From: Levilactobacillus namurensis DSM 19117
GTDB lineage: Bacteria > Bacillota > Bacilli > Lactobacillales > Lactobacillaceae
Length of the DNA: 36,235 nt
Direction of reading: 5' to 3'
Assembly: GCF_001434785.1 (NCBI RefSeq)
Contig: NZ_AZDT01000024.1
Span: forward strand, 1-36,235
Positions 29,437 to 36,235 of this stretch are shown here, piece by piece. The translations under genes and the position numbers were made by a program. The notes under the pieces were generated by a model. The model had not been told where the DNA came from. It saw nothing but the letters and a program-made list of their open reading frames with translations, and did not search any database. The number at the start of each line of letters is the position of its first letter. Within the stretch, counting starts at the first letter, position 1.

Positions 29437-30390
29437 CTACTTATTGAGTGCTTCCGCTTTCTTATCGTAATCACGAATGATGTTAAAGTTGCTGTCTTTG
29501 GAGTCGGCGTAACCTTCGTGAGAGTACACGCTGGAAATGATGGCGTGACCCTTCTTGGTCTTCGCAATGGCCTTGAAGGCTTCAGCAACCTTCTTTTGCC
29601 ATTTAGCGGTCATGTCGCCCCGAACCGTGATGGTATCGTTTGGAATCTTACCCGTGGTGTAGATTGGGACCACTTGACTCATGATGTTTGGCACATCTTT
29701 CTTGACCAGGTTCCGGGCACCTTGGAAGACGAAGGCTGCGTCCGTGTTCTTGTTGTATACGGAGAGCACCCCTTGGTCGTGACCCTTGACTTGGACCGTC
29801 TTGATCCCGTCTTTGTTGACGTTGATGCCGTGTTCCAGCAATTCAACAGCTGGGAAGATCCAGCCGGCAGTCGACGTGGTGTCTTGAACGGCAATCTTCT
29901 TGCCCTTCAGATCCTTGATCGACTTGATCCCGCTGTCCTTACGAACCAGAATCTGGGAACGGTAGTAGTTGACCAATTGTTTAGTGGCTTGGTCGTTCGG
30001 TTCCTTGACCCCGTAACGTTCGGCTTGCAGAATCGCCTTGTCGTGGTATTGCTTGTGCGCGAGGACGTAAGCGTCAGGTGGCAGGAAGCCGACATCGACT
30101 TTCTTGGACCCCATGGCTTCGACAATCGTGTTGTAGTCCGTGGAAACACTAACGGTGACAGGAATGCCTAATTGTTTCTTCAACAGACCTTCCAGTGGCT
30201 TAGCTTTGGCCTCAATCGTTCCGGCGTTGGATGAAGGGACGAATTCAACGGTCAGCTTCTTAGGGGTGTATCCCGCAGAAGATGAGCTGGTTGAACTGGT
30301 GGCCTTACCACAACCGAACAAAGTGATGGGCAATACTAAGAGGGCTAATCCGAGTACGGCAAATCGTTTAGCCTTACCTCGCAAATGCAT
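29437..30390 (-). CDS. phnD: Phosphate/phosphite/phosphonate substrate-binding lipoprotein
   Basis: About 317 aa. Lipoprotein signal with lipobox LFGC (Cys 27) then a Ser-rich linker, so it is attached to the outer face of the membrane. PhnD-family motifs: LTVEFVPSSNAG, VDVGFLPPDAYVLAHK, GKKIAVQDTTSTAGWIFPA and DAAFVFQGARN. The ATG at 30390 has GAGGAG 8 nt upstream; a GTG at 30399 abuts that site and is unlikely. The ligand cannot be told: phosphonate, phosphite, methylphosphonate or a phosphate ester. No C-P lyase or phosphonatase genes are present, which argues against ordinary phosphonate catabolism. First gene of the operon. Confidence 0.93.
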   Translation of the reverse strand: MHLRGKAKRFAVLGLALLVLPITLFGCGKATSSTSSSSAGYTPKKLTVEFVPSSNAGTIEAKAKPLEGLLKKQLGIPVTVSVSTDYNTIVEAMGSKKVDVGFLPPDAYVLAHKQYHDKAILQAERYGVKEPNDQATKQLVNYYRSQILVRKDSGIKSIKDLKGKKIAVQDTTSTAGWIFPAVELLEHGINVNKDGIKTVQVKGHDQGVLSVYNKNTDAAFVFQGARNLVKKDVPNIMSQVVPIYTTGKIPNDTITVRGDMTAKWQKKVAEAFKAIAKTKKGHAIISSVYSHEGYADSKDSNFNIIRDYDKKAEALNK

Positions 30391-30438
30391 GTATCTCACT
30401 CCTCAGATATGTAATTTAGCTGCGTTTGATTCTTTTTC

Positions 30439-30466
30439 ATTCTAGCAGAATCCCGAACTTTTGCAA
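30439..30466 (-). promoter_or_regulatory. Promoter of the phn operon
   Basis: On the minus strand TTGCAA (30466-30461), 16-bp spacer, extended -10 TG-C-TAGAAT (TAGAAT at 30444-30439). Confidence 0.78.
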
Positions 30467-30509
30467 TCTAAAACGGCTATAAATTTCGTTATTAAATATT
30501 TTATATTTA

Positions 30510-30558
30510 GTTAAATTCCGTTAAACGGGAACGTAAAATGTAAAACCTGAACGTTAAA
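30510..30558 (-). promoter_or_regulatory. TTTAAC/TTTTAC repeats upstream of the phn promoter
   Basis: Five related hexamers (TTTAAC or TTTTAC on the minus strand; plus-strand GTTAAA/GTAAAA at 30510, 30520, 30533, 30540, 30553) lie about 45 bp upstream of the -35. They resemble half-sites of the phosphate regulator PhoP, but the spacing is irregular, so the identification is weak. Confidence 0.35.
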
Positions 30559-30633
30559 AAGTTTTTCGCCCCGACCCGTTTGAAAATGTTATGACCTAAC
30601 AAAAGTTATTTTCATAAATTTTCAGGACAAAAA

Positions 30634-30664
30634 AGTTCCCCTATCAGTGGTTAATAGGGGAACT
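30634..30664 (-). terminator. Rho-independent terminator
   Basis: AGTTCCCCTAT (30634-30644) with ATAGGGGAACT (30654-30664), then six T on the minus strand. It terminates the SDR transcript about 130 nt after its stop. The 128 bp between hold no gene. Confidence 0.82.
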
Positions 30665-30792
30665 CGGCCGTACGATTTTGTGAAGCTACAAGACGCGTTT
30701 GGGGGAGTGGTGTAACGCAACTGGTTGCGTCTAGCGTGACCAGACGCCATCGAAGGGGTGCGTTACCGGATTCGATGTCCCACTTGGTGAGG

Positions 30793-31524
30793 CTATTGGG
30801 CGGTCAAGCCGCCGTCGAAGACGAATTCGGCGCCAGTCGCGTAACTGGAGTCGTCAGAGGCCAGGAACAGAACGGCCTTAGAGATTTCTTCGGGTTGCGC
30901 TACCCGCTGGAGTGGGATCATCTTGGCGAACTGTTTAACGGCTTCGTCGGTGTCTCCTTGGTGGATCATTGGCGTATCAATGACTCCTGGATGGACGGAG
31001 TTGACCCGGATACCGTAGTGCGCCAGTTCTAGTGCGGCGGCTTTACTGAACCCGCGGACGGCGAATTTGGTGTCCGTGTAGCCCACGGCGCCCCCGACTA
31101 AACCGTTGATGGAGGAGACGTTAACGATGCTGCCGTGGTGCTGGGCTTTCATGGCCGCAGCGGCGAACTTAGTCCCCAAGAAGACGCTGAGCTGGTTGAT
31201 CTTGAAAATCTTGAGGTAGTCGTCCGTGCTAACGTCGAAGAGGGACTTGGAATAGGTGATGCCGGCGTTGTTGACCAGAACATCTAGGTGGCCGAATTGG
31301 CTAACAGTCTGGTCAATCACCTGGTGCCAGTCGGCTTCGCTAGTCACATCGTGGGCCATGAAGTGCGCGTGGTCACCAAGCTTATCCGCTGTGGCTTGAC
31401 CTTCCGTGGCGTTGACGTCGGTGAGGACCACCGTAGCCCCGTGATCAATAAAGGCTTTGGCGTGACTGGCGCCCATCCCTTGGGCAGCACCGGTAACGAT
31501 AACAACTTTTCCGTTAAAATCCAT
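30793..31524 (-). CDS. Short-chain dehydrogenase/reductase (FabG-like fold)
   Basis: 243 aa classical SDR. Cofactor loop TGAAQGMG (11-18), acidic residue after beta 2 (LTDVN, favouring NAD), NNAG (85-88), S137/S138, Y149 and K153 (GYTDTKFAV), and C-terminal TGAEFVFDGG. Sequence style is that of 3-alpha(20-beta)-hydroxysteroid or acetoin-type dehydrogenases; the substrate is unknown. ATG behind AGGAGG with 8-9 nt spacing. It is divergent from a decayed MerR gene, a pairing in which the regulator usually controls the reductase, so its regulation may now be altered. Confidence 0.92.
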   Translation of the reverse strand: MDFNGKVVIVTGAAQGMGASHAKAFIDHGATVVLTDVNATEGQATADKLGDHAHFMAHDVTSEADWHQVIDQTVSQFGHLDVLVNNAGITYSKSLFDVSTDDYLKIFKINQLSVFLGTKFAAAAMKAQHHGSIVNVSSINGLVGGAVGYTDTKFAVRGFSKAAALELAHYGIRVNSVHPGVIDTPMIHQGDTDEAVKQFAKMIPLQRVAQPEEISKAVLFLASDDSSYATGAEFVFDGGLTAQ

Positions 31525-31706
31525 GAGGGATTCCTCCTATATAAAGTGTCTGTGGAACCGTTTTCTATTGAGCAAGTTTACGCCTTTTATTGGGAATTAC
31601 AAGCTAAATGCTAGGGCGGTTTTTCTGGTACATGGTGGCTAAGTTTTGTCTTTTACAGGGTGCTACGCTATGTTAAGGAACTTGGAAAATGAAAGGGAGT
31701 TAACGA
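31525..31706. promoter_or_regulatory. Divergent promoter region between SDR and MerR remnant
   Basis: For the MerR remnant, TTGTCT (31646-31651) and TATGTT (31669-31674) have a 17-bp spacer, so its promoter seems intact. For the SDR gene the minus strand offers TTGCTC (31575-31570) with GACACT at 19 bp, but no dyad is seen. Confidence 0.45.
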
Positions 31707-31961
31707 ATGACTTACTAAATCGGTCAGGTGGCTGACAAGACAGGACTTAGTGCCTATACGTTGCGCTACTATGATCACGAAGGCTTAATGCCGTTTGTGC
31801 AGCGGACTGCGGCAGGACCGGCGCTGAAAGATATTCGGCACGTCGTTGAGCCGGTATTGTTCAAGGCTCAACGTGACCGGGTAGATACGTAGATTGTCCA
31901 GCTACAGACTTACTGGCGCAAGATCGATTACAAAGTTCGTTATTTTGAAGTGGGCTTGTGA
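31707..31961 (+). pseudogene. Decayed MerR-family regulator
   Basis: Read in one frame from ATG 31707 this gives MTY, stop, IGQVADKTGLSAYTLRYYDHEGLMP, then ...LKDIRHVVEPVLFKAQRDRVDT, stop, IVQLQTYWRKIDYKVRYFEVGL, stop at 31959-31961. The helix-turn-helix and wing start (TLRYYDHEGLMP) and the C-terminal dimer coiled coil (QRDRV...IVQLQ...KIDYKV) are clearly MerR family. Two in-frame stops (31716-31718 and 31890-31892) interrupt it. The middle, where the rest of the wing and linker (about 20-30 residues) should be, is missing. A ribosome site GGGAG and a promoter remain. It cannot make a full regulator. The following 80 nt (to about 32047) hold another short open stretch of unknown origin. Confidence 0.88.
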
Positions 31962-32047
31962 AGCCGGTACAGAAGTGGTGATTGAAGGTAATTGTCACTT
32001 ACTCGGCATGCCTATCCGCATTAATGATGCACTACGAGTTAAGTGAA

Positions 32048-32063
32048 TGTTTCACGTGAAACA
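32048..32063. promoter_or_regulatory. parS: parS site (ParB/Spo0J binding), perfect
   Basis: TGTTTCACGTGAAACA, identical to the site at 12593-12608 and 19.5 kb from it. Intergenic, between the MerR remnant and a terminator. Confidence 0.92.
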
Positions 32064-32066
32064 ACA

Positions 32067-32115
32067 GAAAATCGTCTCTTGAATCCCGTATTTTCGGGTT
32101 CTAGAGACGATTTTT
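32067..32115. terminator. Bidirectional terminator
   Basis: AAAATCGTCTCTTGAATCCCG pairs with the complementary arm ending in AGAGACGATTTTT, with an A run before and a T run after. It ends the arabinoside operon on the minus strand and would also stop any MerR-remnant transcript. Confidence 0.9.
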
Positions 32116-32133
32116 AAGAGTTAAAATTGGAAG

Positions 32134-33591
32134 CTAATCTTGCTTTCCTGAAGTGATTTGTTGCTGTAATTGATCCACGATTTCGGCATGCTTCTTTTCA
32201 GAAATCTTAACCTTGTACAGGTAAATAAATAAGGCGAGAACGTGGAACAGTAATCCAGCCCAGAAGGCGACCAACTTGAATAAGGTAATCCCGCCACTAG
32301 TGATTGATGCGGCTGTGGCCGTTCCGGTCATACCGGCAGCAACGGCGACCCAACCAACAACGGCGTTAGAGATAGCACTTGACATCTTGTCCAACATTGG
32401 GCGGATTGCCAAGGTCACGGCTTCGTTCCGACTGCCGTTCTTTAGCTGACCATATTCAATCGTATCAGTCAGGGTCAAGATAACGGCCATGAAGATGAAG
32501 CCTTGAGGAATGTAGTATAGCAACATGGCGATAATGACCATCGTTAAGTTATCAGTAGAAACAATCAATAGAATATATGCAAGAATCATGGCGCACATAC
32601 TGATGGCGTAAATCATCTTACGGGAGACCCACTTATTAATAATGGGATAAAGCGGTGACGTGAAGAACCCGGCGACTGTTGGAATGGCACCGGTAATCCA
32701 GAATAGTCCAGGCTTATCCATCACGTACTTAAACATGTAGAACATTAGGCCGGCTGTAGCGGCGTTTCCGAACCCATAAACCAAATACGGTAATGCCGTC
32801 CAGAGCATCTGGTCGTTGTGGGAGAGGGCCCAGAACATATCTTTCAAACTGGTCTTTTGCTTGGTCACTTCTCGTAAGGCGTTATGCTTTTCGTGCGTTC
32901 CGAAAGCGACGATGAATGAGCAGATGATTGCAACCAAGGCAATAATGATGGCAAAGGCCGTCCAACCTGCTTGGCCTTCATTGTGCTTACCGGTAGCGAG
33001 AAATGTGAAGTAGGTAACCACGGGAACGACCATCATCGTGACGATGTTTTGACCAAAACCGGTGAAGTTTGCGGAAGCCGTGTAAAGAGACCGTTCATGG
33101 CTATCTTCAGTCAGTGCAGGAATCATCCCCCAATAAGAAACATCCCGGAAAGAGTAAAAGATATCAAAAATAATAAATACAGGAATGAATAAGATCATGA
33201 ACCAAACGGGACTGATTCTAGATAGACCGAAAATACCGGAGAAGAAGATGACTAAAAGAATGGCTGAAACAGTTCCTGCACCAATTAGCCAAGGCTTAAA
33301 TTTTCCCCACTTAGTGTTGGTGTTATCAACAATATTTCCGATAATTGGATCAATGAAAACTTCTGCAATTCGGATAACAAAAACTAATCCGGTAATGATA
33401 GCAATAAACCGGTTGGCTTGTCCTTTGGGTACGCCAGTGAACATTGCAGTGGTGACGTAAACCATAAAGTATGTACTGAATGTCATGGATAATGCAGAAC
33501 CACCAATGTTTCCACAAGCAAAATTAAAAATTGACCAGAAATTTTTATGATGAGTGGGGTGGGTGGTCGCTGTATGGTTTGTAATTTCCAT
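32134..33591 (-). CDS. GPH-family glycoside/pentoside:cation symporter
   Basis: 485 aa with about twelve membrane helices. GPH marks: DPIIGNIVDNTNTKWGKFKPW (about 80-100, the loop 2-3 motif), SFRDVSYWGMIPALTEDSHERS (about 145-167), and TDTIEYGQLKNGSRNEAV (about 386-403). There is no C-terminal IIA domain. It lies 18 bp downstream of the GH51 arabinofuranosidase gene with its own GGAGG site, so they share a transcript. Import of arabinosides or arabino-oligosaccharides by H+ or Na+ symport is the natural role. Confidence 0.92.
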   Translation of the reverse strand: MEITNHTATTHPTHHKNFWSIFNFACGNIGGSALSMTFSTYFMVYVTTAMFTGVPKGQANRFIAIITGLVFVIRIAEVFIDPIIGNIVDNTNTKWGKFKPWLIGAGTVSAILLVIFFSGIFGLSRISPVWFMILFIPVFIIFDIFYSFRDVSYWGMIPALTEDSHERSLYTASANFTGFGQNIVTMMVVPVVTYFTFLATGKHNEGQAGWTAFAIIIALVAIICSFIVAFGTHEKHNALREVTKQKTSLKDMFWALSHNDQMLWTALPYLVYGFGNAATAGLMFYMFKYVMDKPGLFWITGAIPTVAGFFTSPLYPIINKWVSRKMIYAISMCAMILAYILLIVSTDNLTMVIIAMLLYYIPQGFIFMAVILTLTDTIEYGQLKNGSRNEAVTLAIRPMLDKMSSAISNAVVGWVAVAAGMTGTATAASITSGGITLFKLVAFWAGLLFHVLALFIYLYKVKISEKKHAEIVDQLQQQITSGKQD

Positions 33592-33609
33592 TTTAAGTTA
33601 CCTCCAAAT

Positions 33610-35085
33610 CTAATTATTTTTTCTTAAACGAATCACGTTCCAAGAAAAGGCGGGAAGTGTGAGGTCGTTGTAGGTGCTATTCAGCTGATGGGGCGTGCAC
33701 TGGGATTCTTCTGAGTTTTGAAAATGGGGATTGGGCCCTTGGTAGCAAATATGATTCAGCACATTAAACCGTGCTTGTCCCAGATTTAACTTCAGGTGCA
33801 TGGCGTCAGTTTGATGGCGATTAATGGCAAAGACGGTATAGTCGTTGTCGGTGTTCTGGACAACGATAGCGTCTAGATAAGGAACGTGGCCAAATTCAGG
33901 AACATCGTAGTGGTCACTTTGCAGGTTGGTCCGAAGAACCGTTCCCCGAGCATACTTAGAGACATGCATAATTGGGTAAAAGATGGTCTGCTTAAACATG
34001 CCAGTCGAACTCGTCATTATCGGCGCAATAACGTTGACCAGTTGTGCGAAGCAAGCAATTTTAACCCGGTCGGCATGTTTTAAGAGCGTGATTAGGGATG
34101 ACCCCACTAAGAGGGCGTCTTGAAAATCGTACTGGTCTTCTAATAGCCTGGGAGCTTCTTGCCAAGGACTAACTTTGGCTGTGTCGTCGTTTGAGTGGTA
34201 CCAAACGTTCCATTCATCGAAGGAAATGTTCAGAACTTTATCGGACTTTTTAAAAGCTTTAGCGGCATCACAGAGGGCAACAACGGAATTAATGAATTGG
34301 TCCATTCGAATGGCTTTAGCGATGTGATGCATGGTTCCCTGATCTGGTTTGTCGTAGTACTGATGCATAGAGATGTAGTCCACGTTGTCGTAGCACTCGT
34401 CTAAAACCTTGAGTTCCCACTTACCGAACGTTGGTGTCGCCTCATTAGAACTACCACAGACAATCGTTTCAATGGTGGGATCCATGAGTTTCATGGCTTT
34501 AGCCGTTTCATTCACAAGTTCGCCATATTCGTGGGCGGTTTTGTGCCCAATTTGCCAGTTAGCATCCATTTCATTGCCTAAACACCAAGTTTTAACGGCA
34601 TAGGGTTCAGGGTGTCCATTTTTGCGCCGCTGGTTGGCCCAGTGGGTGTCTGTCGTCATGTTGCAGTATTCCAATAAATGGCAAGCTTCCGGGATACCGC
34701 GAGTTCCTAGATTGACGGCCATCATGGGTTGCGCGTTGATTTTCTGTAGCCAAGCCATGAATTCATCGAGTCCGAATTGATTCGTTTCGATACTTTTCCA
34801 AGCCAAATCGATTTGTTGTGGTCGTTGACTTTTGGGCCCAATACCGTCTTCCCAGTTGTGGCCGGATACAAAGTTACCACCTGGATAGCGGATCATGGGG
34901 ACTTGTAATTCCTTAATCGCTTGGATGACATCTTCCCGGTAGCCGTCAGTATCCGCAAGGGCGTTACCGGGATCAAATATACCGCCGTAGACGCCCCTTC
35001 CTAAATGTTCAACTAGTGAAGATGTTAAGCGCCGGTCAATTTTAGCTATGGGAAAAGCATCCGACGCAAATAGTGTTCCATTCAT
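33610..35085 (-). CDS. abfA: GH51 alpha-L-arabinofuranosidase (intracellular)
   Basis: 491 aa, (beta/alpha)8 catalytic domain followed by a C-terminal beta domain. Conserved points: RYPGGNFVSGHNWEDGIGP (66-84), acid/base E172 in CLGNEMD, and nucleophile E291 in ISFDEWNVWY. No signal peptide, so it cleaves terminal alpha-L-arabinofuranosyl residues from imported oligosaccharides. ATG start behind AGGAGGTT. First gene of the operon with the GPH symporter, divergent from an ArsR-type regulator. A cre site overlaps its promoter. No arabinose catabolism genes (araBAD) are in the window. Confidence 0.95.
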   Translation of the reverse strand: MNGTLFASDAFPIAKIDRRLTSSLVEHLGRGVYGGIFDPGNALADTDGYREDVIQAIKELQVPMIRYPGGNFVSGHNWEDGIGPKSQRPQQIDLAWKSIETNQFGLDEFMAWLQKINAQPMMAVNLGTRGIPEACHLLEYCNMTTDTHWANQRRKNGHPEPYAVKTWCLGNEMDANWQIGHKTAHEYGELVNETAKAMKLMDPTIETIVCGSSNEATPTFGKWELKVLDECYDNVDYISMHQYYDKPDQGTMHHIAKAIRMDQFINSVVALCDAAKAFKKSDKVLNISFDEWNVWYHSNDDTAKVSPWQEAPRLLEDQYDFQDALLVGSSLITLLKHADRVKIACFAQLVNVIAPIMTSSTGMFKQTIFYPIMHVSKYARGTVLRTNLQSDHYDVPEFGHVPYLDAIVVQNTDNDYTVFAINRHQTDAMHLKLNLGQARFNVLNHICYQGPNPHFQNSEESQCTPHQLNSTYNDLTLPAFSWNVIRLRKNN

Positions 35086-35110
35086 TTGGCATAACCTCCT
35101 TACAAAATAA

Positions 35111-35150
35111 ATGTTACCGCTTACAAATGAATAACGTCAATCGATTATTC
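35111..35150 (-). promoter_or_regulatory. Promoter of the arabinoside operon with cre and a dyad
   Basis: On the minus strand TTGACG (35140-35135) and TAACAT (35116-35111), spacer 18 bp. The cre site TGTTACCGCTTACA (35112-35125 on the plus strand) fits TGWNANCGNTNWCA fully and covers the -10. The inverted repeat GAATAA (35129-35134) / TTATTC (35145-35150) covers the -35 and is a candidate operator for the divergent regulator. Confidence 0.75.
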
Positions 35151-35162
35151 GTGCTATCATGG

Positions 35163-35230
35163 ACTAAATAGCGAATTTAGGTGGTTTAGTTCATAAAAAC
35201 ATGGACAAAATCGAATGAATTTAACATGAT
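35163..35230 (+). promoter_or_regulatory. Probable promoter region of the ArsR-type regulator
   Basis: TGGACA (35202-35207) and CATGAT (35225-35230), 17-bp spacer, a moderate match. An imperfect inverted repeat GGACTAAA / TTTAGTTC lies upstream (about 35161-35192). Confidence 0.4.
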
Positions 35231-35285
35231 TACACTCGATAGTAAAGACTAATATGAACTATCTATAAGAAAGGGCAGGTGTGAG

Positions 35286-36185
35286 ATGGAAGTTGAGTTG
35301 AGTGAGACGCACTTAGGATTGTTTAAGGCGTTGGCTAGTCCTGTGAGAATCAAGATTATTCAAATATTGGCAAAGCAACCCATGAATATCAATGAATTGA
35401 GTCAGCGTTTAAGTCTGAGCAAGTCGATTGTGAGCATGCACATTCAGAAATTAAATGCGGCCGGAATCATTTCCGTTGCGAGTCGGCCGGCTAAAAATGG
35501 TCGTCAGAAGATTTCAGAGTTGAGCGTAAACTATATTGGCATCAAGTTATCAGATAGCTTTGAGCGGGCTTTTTCGCACTATGACGTCGAGATGCCGGTG
35601 GGACATTTCACGAATTGTGCCGTAACGCCGACGTGCGGGCTCGCAACTAAGCAAGATTATATTGGCAACTTAGATGATCCGCAGTATTTCATGGATCCTC
35701 ATCGGGTAGAAGCCAGTATCCTATGGTTTTCCAGTGGATTCATTGAATACAAAGTTCCTAATTTCTTGAAGGCGACCCAGAAGCTCCAACAAATTGATAT
35801 TAGTATGGAAATCAGTTCTGAATTTCCCTTTGCGAATAATAATTGGCCTTCGGATATTTCGTTCGTGTTGAATAATACTGATTTAGGCATTTGGGAAAGT
35901 CCCGGTGACTATAACGACCGTCGCGGAAAATTGAATCCATCGTGGTGGACCAATAATATGAATCAGTATGGGTTATTAAAAACGCTAGAGATTACGCAAC
36001 AGGGGACATTTATGAACGGTGATAAAATTTCGGAAGTCACCGTTAAGAACTTTATCCGTCAATCGGAATATTGGAATTTAACGTTTAAGGTGGAAAAGAC
36101 TGCGGATCATCCTGGGGGGCTGACAATTTTTGGGAAGGACTTTGGGAATTACCCGCAAGATATTAAATTTAAGTTTTACTCCTGA
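35286..36185 (+). CDS. ArsR-family winged-helix regulator with long C-terminal domain
   Basis: 299 aa. Residues about 8-80 form an ArsR-type winged helix (LFKALASPVRIKIIQILAK, MNINELSQRLSLSKSIVSMHIQKLNAAGII). Usual ArsR proteins are about 100-120 aa; here some 200 further residues follow. They start with a Cys-containing segment (TNCAVTPTCGLA, about 109-120). The motif DDPQYFMDPHRVEASILWFSSGFIEYKVPN follows, then Trp-rich beta strands (LNPSWWTNN, SEYWNLTFKVEK). This C-terminal part looks like a beta-rich ligand domain, probably for sugar, but no family is named. It is divergent from the arabinofuranosidase/symporter operon and is its likely regulator. ATG is 5 nt after AGGTGTG. Confidence 0.82.
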   Translation: MEVELSETHLGLFKALASPVRIKIIQILAKQPMNINELSQRLSLSKSIVSMHIQKLNAAGIISVASRPAKNGRQKISELSVNYIGIKLSDSFERAFSHYDVEMPVGHFTNCAVTPTCGLATKQDYIGNLDDPQYFMDPHRVEASILWFSSGFIEYKVPNFLKATQKLQQIDISMEISSEFPFANNNWPSDISFVLNNTDLGIWESPGDYNDRRGKLNPSWWTNNMNQYGLLKTLEITQQGTFMNGDKISEVTVKNFIRQSEYWNLTFKVEKTADHPGGLTIFGKDFGNYPQDIKFKFYS

Positions 36186-36186
36186 A

Positions 36187-36234
36187 TTATTCACCAGAAA
36201 CTCCAAAATCCCCATCAAACACATGATTCAAGTG
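36187..36234 (-). CDS. 3' end of a minus-strand gene cut by the window edge
   Basis: Reading from the right edge on the minus strand gives 15 codons, HLNHVFDGDFGVSGE, then TAA (36189-36187). The reading is protein-like and ends one base from the convergent regulator gene. Too little is visible for identification. Confidence 0.4.
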   Translation of the reverse strand, partial: HLNHVFDGDFGVSGE

Positions 36235-36235
36235 C

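Noticed and set aside
29518-30171. 217-codon plus-strand frame inside phnD
   Set aside because: Antisense to a strongly conserved lipoprotein gene; composition is typical of antisense frames and no ribosome site precedes it.
31962-32047. Open stretch VVIEGNCHLLGMPIRIND after the MerR remnant
   Set aside because: No start or ribosome site and no recognisable family; may be part of the same decayed locus but cannot be supported as a gene.
36122-36235. Possible mobile-element or CRISPR content at the right edge or elsewhere
   Set aside because: No transposase, integrase, recombinase, direct-repeat array or phage gene was found in any frame of the window.

Overview
The window looks like chromosomal DNA of a Gram-positive lactic acid bacterium of the Lactobacillaceae, most like the moderately GC-rich Levilactobacillus group. 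The evidence is consensus Shine-Dalgarno sites with many GTG and TTG starts, a T-box leader, CcpA (cre) sites, a lipoprotein PhnD, zinc-ribbon membrane proteins, Lactobacillus-type secreted proteins and no Gram-negative envelope genes. The genus is inferred; no rRNA or core marker is present. Two perfect ParB sites (parS, TGTTTCACGTGAAACA at 12593-12608 and 32048-32063) and one degenerate copy (18963-18978) suggest the window is origin-proximal.

Layout. 1-5.3 kb: a 53-aa protein, a metallo-beta-lactamase-fold hydrolase behind two operator-like dyads and convergent with a TetR gene, a sugar O-acetyltransferase, an ElaA-type GNAT, a small secreted protein and a secreted GH20 enzyme. 5.4-9.9 kb: a two-gene ABC/FtsX exporter and an aldo/keto reductase. 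9.95-11.7 kb: an AT-rich accessory island with a small membrane protein and a secreted protein whose GC-rich paralogue lies at 17991-18887. 11.7-14.7 kb: methionine aminopeptidase, parS, two zinc-ribbon proteins, and an SDR behind a textbook MerR-type promoter. 14.8-20.2 kb: MFS transporter, 3-hydroxyacyl-CoA dehydrogenase and several exported or small unknown proteins.

20.3-25.4 kb: a zinc alcohol dehydrogenase whose promoter carries a cre site and a Rex-like site, an oligopeptide-binding protein behind a T-box riboswitch, and a zinc-ribbon/PrsW-type intramembrane protease. 25.4-30.4 kb: an operon phnD-phnC-phnE-phnE-metallophosphatase. Its cistrons overlap as TAATG or lie 2 nt apart, except that a terminator hairpin after phnD probably gives excess binding protein. 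30.8-32.1 kb: an SDR and a divergent, decayed MerR regulator gene. 32.1-36.2 kb: an arabinoside module, with intracellular GH51 arabinofuranosidase and GPH symporter in one operon under a cre-overlapped promoter. A divergent ArsR-type regulator with a long C-terminal domain is the likely sensor. The last 48 bases hold the 3' end of a minus-strand gene.

Most genes are short units separated by strong, often bidirectional, terminator hairpins. No tRNA, rRNA, IS element, prophage or CRISPR array was seen. The points of most interest are the parS cluster, the coupling of the phosphonate-type transporter to a cytoplasmic phosphatase, the T-box promoter whose whole spacer is a palindrome, the diverged secreted paralogue pair, the ArsR-plus-sensor regulator, and the decayed MerR gene.
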